Program-made: the position numbers and the translations under genes
The notes under the pieces: generated by a model
Seen by the model: the letters and a program-made list of their open reading frames with translations, nothing else
What the model was told of the DNA's origin: nothing
Database searches by the model: none
Part shown: in pieces, positions 55,156-64,000 of the stretch
How positions within the stretch are numbered: position 1 is the first letter of the stretch
Layout: every line of letters begins with the position of its first letter
From: Anisakis pegreffii
Lineage: Eukaryota > Nematoda > Chromadorea > Rhabditida > Anisakidae
DNA length: 64,000 bases
NCBI GenBank assembly: GCA_035041965.1
Contig: JAPYMA010000467.1
Span: 1-64,000 of the forward strand
Direction: 5' to 3'

Positions 55156-57560
55156 ATGTCGCATTATGAACTGGGTTCAGCACCCGATCAAACCACAACT
55201 GCTATCAAGTGGCCACATGATTCGTTAGCCGCACATCTTGCCGTTGGTGTCGGTTCTACTGCAGCGGTATAATTTTGATTAATTGCGTTCCATTCATAAT
55301 GATTTCAATGAATACATACTGATCATCATTCTCTCCTAACCTCTCTGTAAATCATACGAATTTTTATCATCAACAGCATCACTACAAACACCTAACGAAC
55401 TCATTATGTGAACTTTGATGTAATTCATCTCTTCGTTCTTAACTGGAAATCTCTTAATTTGTTCGTTCATTTTCTCGCTAAATACTCATTCCGTTAGGTG
55501 CAACATAAACAGTAGTGCAGTGATTCAGCAACTCCAACAACTCATCTTAACAAATCCAGTGCACACTTGAATAAGTCGACTGAATTAAAACCGTGCAGCT
55601 ATAGTATTTAACGCAAAATGCATTTTGCTTTGCTTCTATAAACCATCCTTGCACTATCATATTCAATTTTGTTCTCGCATAGTACTGACGTCCATTCATC
55701 TGCATACTGTCACCACGTTGATCCTATCCATCCGAAAATATCATCATGCTCACTTCTGTCTACTCATCGTGCGTGCCTTAGTAGGTGTGGGCTTACAATA
55801 ACAATAGCGCTGAAAAAATTTATCTTTCATCTGTTAATCGTTAAATGTTCTGCAGCTTAATAGATCATTGTAAAAGTGTTGCGATGAACTGAATTTGTTT
55901 TAATTATTCTTTATCAGTGCCTTCTTATCAGTCATTGATTGATATGATAAAAGAACAGTTGATCAGCTTGACTTATTTCTCACATGTTATTTGAATCTTT
56001 TCAGAAGTGTTAACGCAAACACTAAACGTTCATTGCCTACTTTCAGCGATATTCGGATTCTGGATCTCCTGGTGGTTTCGCGCCGTTAACGCATAATCAC
56101 AGTGGATCAGCAGCAGCAACACTGCGTATTCCATCTCTAGCAGCATCGTATTCAAATAATAATAGTATGGGTGGCAGTGTATATAATCGATTCTTACCTG
56201 CACTTCAACCTCAACCTCAGCCTCAGCCTGGTCTTGTCACTGCGCCATCCACTCAGCAACAATCTGATGCAGCACAAAAGTTATTTGCACAGCTCACTAA
56301 TTCAGCAAATACAACCACTACTCAACACCTGTCACAGTTCGTTAATCAACAACATCATCTTTATATGGCTGCAGCAGCTGAAGAAGCCAAATTATTAGAT
56401 TCATCGCAGAAATTAATTCAAGATTGGCGTGATAGAACTAGCAAGTTAGCTGTAACAACCAAACCCATTTCGAATGCGACTAGTGCTGATCAATTATGGC
56501 TTGATGAGCAAAAAACGAATCTGGTGCACCAGTTAGCACAACCATACCAAAAACATCTAATACAGCAACGATTAACTGCTACCACCCCACCAAATATCAC
56601 CACATCTCCACCATTCATCCCTCAACCCCAACCCCCAGCTCATTCTCCAGTTCGATCTTCACATTCATCGACACCCAGCCTGCTGACCCCTTCCGCGTCG
56701 CAACAGCAACAACTAGCAACCGTTCAACAACACCAAAGTGCTGCAGCTCTTGTAACGGCTGCTGCATCACTTCTGTCAACAGATGAGCGGATTGGTACAA
56801 ACCTTTCAACTTCGAATACCACTCTTGTTGAAACGTCTCGTATCTCAATTCCTGATTCCACCACCACTGGCACCTTGATTGATGGCGCAAAGAATGGTGG
56901 TGCTTTTACGTCGTTTAAGCATACTTCTTCGTCAGTCATCATGCAATCACATTCAAGTAAGGGCGATGCTGAGAGAGACGATATTATGGAGATGAATGAT
57001 CAGATGAATGGTGTTGAGCATGGTGCACAAATTGAAGATGCACCGATGAAGGAGGTTGATTCAGAATGTGCTGAGCTAATGTGTGGAGGGTCGAGCTCGG
57101 TGGGCAGTAGTACAAAGAGTGATATGGATATACTCGATGAAGAGACACACGTTGCATCGTCTTCAAATTCATCGTCGAGTAGTAATACGATCAAAGATGG
57201 ATCGAATCAGAATGTTCTCAACCAAAAGGGTGATAAGGAATTGCTTCTTCATGCTCTCAGCAATCAACAGCAATTACGATCTGTCCTTGATTACGGTTTG
57301 TTTACGTTCAGCAACCCAAATGTATCTGTGATATCTTTATGAAAATTTATTTTATGGTGAACTGTTGAAGATGTTGACGAGAATAATGGTGACGATACTA
57401 TGAGAACAGCAGTAGCACAACAAAACGAGCATCAGATAAAAGGTGAGAAGGTGCTCGATGAGTGGACAGATGAGGTCAAACGTCGTCCTTCAACTGATAC
57501 TACTTATATTATCAGCAACGGTACAACTCAACCAAAAGAGGAGGACTCGAACTCACCGAG
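55156..57560 (+). CDS. Q/S/T-rich protein of unknown function, 3' incomplete
   Basis: Three exons join in frame: 55156-55266 (MSHYELGSAPDQTTT..), 56047-57295 after a TTTCAG acceptor, and 57371-57560, ending at a GTATCT donor. Together they give about 516 residues without a stop, so more exons follow. The protein is low in complexity: a QPQPQPQP run, poly-Gln stretches, Ala-rich stretches (AAALVTAAASLL), a Pro/Ser segment with SPVRSSHSSTPS, then acidic and Ser-rich tracts. The one segment that looks helical is KLLDSSQKLIQDWRDRTSKL. This composition is common in transcriptional regulators and RNA-binding proteins, but no DNA- or RNA-binding domain is in view. It is the only well-supported plus-strand gene in the window. 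I do not recognise the family. Confidence 0.75.
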
Positions 57561-60500
57561 GTATCTATTGTTTATCAGTTTTATTACCTCACTTTCAACT
57601 AATCCTTTGAATTAATGACGTCATCAATCCAATCGTCTTAAATCACCATCTCTCAGTTTATTTGGTAATTGAATTGCGCGGTACCGTATCACTGCATAAC
57701 AGTTATTTGATAAATAATATATTAAAGATGTAAAAATTAGAGAAGATTGTAGATAGAGAAATATAACTTTTATAGAAGTGGATGATGAAGATATGGTTCA
57801 TAATTGTGTTTAGCATGAAGGAAAGAGTTGTCATCGATAATATTAAGAAAGGATGGATAATAAGAAAATAGTAAGAAAGGACGAGAGTAGCTGCGAAGAA
57901 ATTGTGGTTTGAAGGTGAGAGGAAATAAACTTTTGGTATTGCAATAGGACAATCGAATAGACTTGTGATAAGCGTATATTATGTCACGATAAACACTCTG
58001 TGGTTGAGATTATGAGTGCATAATATGTATAAGATCATGAATGTTGTTTATGAACACTATTGAACATTACATTCGGAGAAGCACTTCAGAGGATGGGGAT
58101 TGAGCATGAGACAAATGAAATGTGTATGTTTGTGTGAATAACAAATTGAAAAGTGGAACTTTGGACTTGGATGAATGGTTTTCTGGTGGGGTATTCATTG
58201 GTTTTTTATTCAAGAGTGAGGTTGAGATTGAGGGATAAGAGAATATCGAGTGAGTGGTTGAAGAGGTAATTAGGATAGTTATGAGGGTTGTTGCAGTATG
58301 CATGATATGATATGATACGAGTAGGAACGAGGAAATAAATCGTAAAGACGTTGATTCGTGAATACGAGAAGCAAATACTTCAACTCACAGATCCACACGC
58401 CTGTTACGAGTACTCTTTGCCATCATTACTGCGCGTTCTCCACAGCAGTTTAATTCATCAGAATGTTGAATGATCGAGTAATCCATCTAGTGACAAGATC
58501 AACAAATTTTTTTGTGTATCCTAAGCAAGCAGTGCTTTGATGAACGCGAGCAGAATCAGTTTTTTTTAGTTAGAATTTGTTCTTCGATACCCGTTCTTCG
58601 ATTTCATAATATTCATAACTGATTCGGTATTTGTTTCGTTTCGATGGAGATCAATTGAATAGCAGTGAAACAGATGTGATATGAAAATGAGTGGTGTGCA
58701 CATGAAATTGACATCATATGAATCTCGATTATGTTAGATATTGTAATGAGAATAGCGCACGATGACGACCGCCATATATTTTACAAGTTCAATAACAAAG
58801 AACAACTCGGTTCGTTTATGTTCAGTTCTAAACAACCATATAACGATCAAAAGCTGCAGCTACTAAACACTCGTCATTTCTGAGCACAATGGCTATTTGA
58901 TGATTGTTCAAGTTCATTAAAATTGATACAGCATTCTTACAGCATGCACCATCAAATCGAACATATTTCTATGAATATCCATATCTGTGAATCTAAATGT
59001 CACCCAGCAAACTGTCGGTAAAAAGAGAGTATAGGAATAAGTAGAAGTATTGTCACTATCAGCATCACCGCCATCCCCCTCCTTATCACCAAAACATAGC
59101 ATACCGTTGATCAATACATCACATAAATAAGTTCATCTCTATCAATTTATTACTGTATCCAATACCCAGCAAACTCCATTCAACTAATCGTAAGCCGTTC
59201 TATTTCATCTAATCCCATTTCTCATATGACATCATATTCATCCATCTAAAATGTGTTCGATGTGATAGTAAAAAGTATTTTGTAATACTGATAATGTAGT
59301 TGGATGTACAATACGATGTGATCTTTGTTGTGGGTTATTAATGAAGTATGGATAAGGGAATGATCCATCTTCCAAGTGAATATTGATTTGAGTGATGGTG
59401 CATTACTACCGTTATCATTATCATTTAGACATCATGCATTTATAGCTGGTGGTTCGTTGATGTAGTTTGTGGATGTGTTTTGATGAGGGAAGCTGAGAAG
59501 GGACCGATGTCATTTCGTTGTTTAGTTGGTTGGAGGGGTGGATGGATGGATCAATGGTTTAATAGTGTGAAAAAGATGACGAAAAAATGGTATTTCGATG
59601 AAGGAATGAGGAAGGTGGGGCGAGAAGAGGGAGCTAGGAAAACGAGAAGGAAGTTCATAACGGACGAAAGAAGCTTGTGAATCATTAAAAGTCAGAGTTG
59701 TTTGTTTTCTCGAATGTCTTTCACATACTCTCTCTATTAGTTATGCATGCTAGTTGCTTATATTCTCTGTTTGTATGCATGCTCAAGTATGATCAAAAAC
59801 AAATGTACATATATAACAAACTCGTACAGCGTGTTAAAATTGTAAATGTAGTATAAGCAGTAATAGCAAAAACTAGTGGGAATGGAATAGTGCTGCGTGA
59901 TGCTAGTTAGTTTTGGTTGATAGCTGTTGCTGCTGTTACTGCTGCCGTTGACGTTGGTGTTATTGAAGAGAAGCACAAAGAACCAACGAACGAAGCAAGC
60001 CAGCAATGAAGCAACACCATTTATTTGCCATCATAACACAAAGTGCAAATCGCTTGCTCTACACACAGCAATATCTAAACGCACATACCACTATATCATA
60101 TCTGATTCATAGTAAATCTATAGAAAAAAACAGTTATTTGAATAGTTGAAAAAGTGATAGTAGTGATAGCGATTGGTGAGCGAACGAGCGATAAGAAGGA
60201 GGAGGCGATTTTCGGTGATGTTGCTGCATCGGACAACGATCGCAAACAGCCTAGCAACTCGTCGATTCAGTCGCACTCTTCGCTCCATTCTAGTCATATT
60301 ATCACCATCATATCATTTATCTTTCTTCATCTCGATTTATCATTCTCGTCCTATCCTTCCATCACTCACACTACTAATAATCTTTGTCAAATCCTCATAT
60401 CAAATAAGCCTATTGCACTCGCACCACACCTCTGTCGTTCCATATCACCTTTCATTCCATTCAACAATTTGATTATTTCAAAGATGACCCATCTTCACTC

Positions 60501-63500
60501 ATTGTAACATCGTTTAATTCGATTTCATATTCAGTTATTTCGTCGTCTTTAACCACATCACTCTCCATTCCTCATCGGTACATTCTCTGCTCCCCCTTAT
60601 AAGAAAATGATCTTTCATCTCCATGTCACTTTTTCCAACTTTTCATCTCTTCAATGATTTCAAAGTTCGTGATTTCTTCAAAGTATGCTTGCTTCGTTGT
60701 TATGCATCGTTTCAACTCCATGTTATTTGTGCAAACATCATAACATTGTCACGATGTTTTTATTATTGTCATCTTCATTAGATTAACTCATCCACCCAAT
60801 AAAAAACCAATTTTCTTTTAACTCACCATAAACAAAACTAAGTATTTGTTTCTTTTCTACCGTTCCTTTCCCCTTTCAATCTCTCTATACGGTATCAATA
60901 TTCCCTCTTCAAATCTCCGAATCCAATCAAACCCAATACAAAATAATTCTATTCGTAGTCTGCACTTTACCGTATTTTATTACGTCACTTTCGATTTATA
61001 ACGTGTTCACAATACTCGGTTATGCTATTTCTATGATTCCTCTCAACTTGATGCTCTTCTCTCAACTCATTTTTCCTCGCTCCCTCGACTATCTCTTTCT
61101 TATTCTTATTTTTTCTATTCTCTCCCGATGGATCGTAAACATTCATCTAATATCGTCAACAATTGACCAATACGCTGGGAGATTGTTTGTTTGCTAGTCT
61201 CTCTATATTCATCGCACTCTCCCTTTCACTTTCTCCACTCTTTTCTCTAGCACCTCCCCGTTCCTCATTCATTTTTTCTTTGCCCTTTCCCAACTTCATT
61301 GTCCTTAACGAAAAATTTTTTACCGTTTCCAAGATGATGATGAACATAAAAGAGCGTTGTACCATTGTGAGTGTTTGTGAATGAATGAAAGTTTCATGAT
61401 TAATGATTCTGTATTGAATAATAGTACAAATCATTGCAGTCACTTTATTACAATCAATTTGTTGTGTATGGAAACAGTTTATTATATATTTGTTGTCATT
61501 TGAATGATTCGTTGCTGTGGTTGGGTTTAGAGGTAAGATGCGGTGAGGTGAGGCGAGATGAGGTGAGGTGATTCAGTCATTCGGTCGAACGTTGCTGCAA
61601 ACCAAGAGTGTTATTTTGTTCATTAGACTTCGATTATTTCTAAACGAAACCTGAACTCGGCTCATGTAGTTTTTTGGTATTTTAAATCCGTTCGAACGCA
61701 TCTCTCATCCTCTTGCAGCAACTACCTATCATCATCCTTTCATTTTTCATATCATGTCCCTTTTTCGCGCATCCAATTTCTCCTCGTCACCACCGAATTT
61801 CGTTCTCCCGTAAATCAGAGATCACTTTCTCTTTATCTCTGCATCTCTCTTTGTATGCTGCCAGCAATAAATACGAACAAAGATAAGTCTGAAACTGTTG
61901 ACTTCAAGTTCAAGCTCAGCTTGATATTTATTGCTTGTATCTCTAGCTCGCAAATATTTTTTAAAAATTAATTAGTGATTACTTCATGTTGTTTTCTTTT
62001 GCATTCCACTGCTTCATAGTCAAAGATAAAAGTGGTTGAAGTGAATCACTAAACGAAAGATGTTGGTGATTTTGGAATTGATGTGGATGATAGTGTTAGG
62101 ATGAGAATGAGGGAGGAAAGGGGATAGAAGAGACATATGGATGGGTTGGAAATGGAACGATGAGAATATGGTGATCTTATTCGTTGTTTATTTGAATGCT
62201 TGATGGTTTGGGTCGAGGTGAGGTGATAGTTTATTTCATGAATTATATCTTTATGAATGTGTTCATTTAGGAGGGAGTCAGACTTCAGGGGCATGACACA
62301 TCACTGATTATGGTGTTTTTGATAAGGTTCAAGGGAATGAGATAGTGGTCAATATTAGGATGTTGTACAAGTGGATGGATTCATTCAGTGGTTATTTTAA
62401 GTGAGTAAACTGTTTTTATCAAAAGTTGTTATGATGATGAAGTTCGCTTTTGATTATTTACATTGTTGGATTAGGGTGTTGGTCGCATGACAAGCTCACT
62501 TACCACAAGTCATGTTGCTCTTTTTTATAAAATGATAAAGCTGTTGACGACAAAAAGAAACACGTATCAAACTGCAAAGTACATTGCGTTGTCCAGTGCA
62601 TCCCAGCAAGTTGAAGCACCGAATTAAAATTTTGTTTATTTGCAGTTGATCATTGACGTGGAATGAATGTAAATTAATTTTTGTGTAAGATTGATATATG
62701 GATCACGAATTGAAGTTATCATAAATGTTCAATTCAGTCCTTTCATTATCTCGAATTGTCAAAGAATGGCCCCTCATCTGTCACAAAGTCACCCGCCTCC
62801 CTAACCCACCAAGGAACATCCCATCAGTCGGCTCGAATGAATCTGCTGAAGCCAAGCCAAGTTCATTCTCGAATGGATTGCTGAAACGGTTGTTGCTTCT
62901 ATATAATAGTGCAATCATTCCTTTATTGCACCAAATCGATACACTTTTGTTGTCTATTCATTAGCAAATATCACAAATTAGAACAAAATCAGTCCTACCA
63001 TCTCACCTCTTACTTCTCTCCTCTCCTCATGTCCTCTTCTTATATTCAACATCCCTTTTATTTATCGAATCAATCACTTCAAGAAACCGACTATCTTCAT
63101 TAGATCTACATTGTTATCATTATCAATATTGCTGTAAAAATGATATGACATCTCATCAATTATTTACCTGATTGTGCGTTTCTTCATAACAGCTATTCAA
63201 CGTGATAATGCTATTCGCAGATGCTTATTCCTTGAGTTCGTTCTCTTTTTTCTTTTTCATTCACACATTACAACCTCTCCGATCCGGATCCCACATCCGT
63301 CATCCCTCCTCCCTCTCTCTCAGCTCAAATTTGGTATCACTGCTTTTTCTCTGTCACCTTAAATGTTCCATCATTATTTAAGAGTGTTCACTTAATTGTG
63401 TTGTTGAAATCCCGTTAGCGATGACAAGTTCTGAGGTGAGGCGGAATGGAAGAGAAGAGAGTAAAGAAATAATGAGGATTGGATTGGAGATGCCGCCATT

Positions 63501-64000
63501 ACATAAGCGTTACTCTTGTTTATTGCTTCATGCATGTATCATCGATATGCATCTATTCGTGTACTTTTGTGGATGTATCGATGTATGATTATTTATTTCT
63601 TGTGTGAAAGAGATAAGTTAAAGTGTTTTTGAGTTGTGCGATAAACTAGAAACAGAACATGATAAGCGAATGGTAGAGTTTGGTTATTGGTTTTTTTGTC
63701 GATTTGTTGTTTGAGATGGTCATTGCTTGTTTTGGAGTGAGAAATCTGAATGGATCCATACATGGGCTAAATTGATCGATTATCAATGGTTTGATTAATG
63801 AATTGATAATGAAGGATGTAGTTTTGAGTATGCCTTTCGGCCAATTTAGACGAATGAACAATGAAATGAGGCACTAATTAATGTTTTTTCGATACAAAAT
63901 GTATTTGATGAATATTTCGATCATTCAAGCAGTGCATGATAAAAATAAGTTGTGTTTATGAAGGGCAAAATGCATGCAACTGTGGATAGCATTTCATGGA
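57561..64000. other. AT-rich region downstream of the Q-rich exons
   Basis: Probably introns and the remainder of the plus-strand gene, or intergenic sequence. Candidate exons are weak: 60160-60300, and a frame near 62760-62900 (PSVGSNESAEAKPSSFSNGLLKR). Otherwise I see only C/T-rich tracts (60.9-61.3 kb) and short repeats of GAGGTGAG type near 61545-61570. Confidence 0.45.
60160..60300 (+). other. Possible exon of the Q-rich gene
   Basis: The frame ERTSDKKEEAIFGDVAASDN, continuing with a Ser-rich tail (NSSIQSHSSLHSS), has higher GC and coding-like composition than its surroundings and resembles the Ser-rich style of the 56-57 kb exons. The splice sites are not convincing. Confidence 0.3.

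Overview
The window is the left end of a nematode chromosome. It opens with about 1.8 kb of (GCCTAA)n, the C-rich strand of the nematode telomere repeat TTAGGC. The rest is AT-rich eukaryotic DNA with short introns, typical GT..TTTCAG splice junctions, microsatellites and DNA transposons. I cannot name the species. A recognisable TSC1 (hamartin) gene, which Caenorhabditis elegans lacks, argues against a close relative of C. elegans and may point to an earlier-branching lineage (inference).

Layout. 1-1806 is telomere. 1807-3441 is a short subtelomeric stretch without a recognised gene. Then five conserved multi-exon genes follow, all on the minus strand and so transcribed toward the telomere: WDR6 (tRNA 2'-O-methyltransferase cofactor; 3442-9652), an Aurora kinase (10467-12344), TSC1/hamartin (14117-20269), SPD-2/CEP192 (22519-26978) and an SLC19 folate/thiamine-type carrier (29740-33956). 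The gaps between TSC1, SPD-2 and SLC19 hold a rearranged transposon cluster: a Mutator-like foldback MITE and a hAT-like family. The 3'-terminal exon of the SLC19 gene lies in a 1.9 kb near-identical tandem duplication that also carries a hAT element.

From about 34 to 55 kb I recognise no conserved gene. This stretch holds a long (ATT)n tract, a degenerate zinc-finger-like reading frame, small local repeats and one hAT-type terminus. From 55156 a plus-strand gene begins, coding for a Q/S/T-rich protein I cannot identify; it runs to at least 57560 and perhaps through the right edge.

Working together: Aurora kinase and SPD-2 both act at the centrosome and mitotic spindle, and CEP192/SPD-2 proteins recruit Aurora A in other animals. 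TSC1 is the scaffold of the TSC complex that restrains TORC1. WDR6 serves tRNA wobble-base methylation and SLC19 vitamin import. Nothing shows that the five are co-regulated, although they share one orientation.
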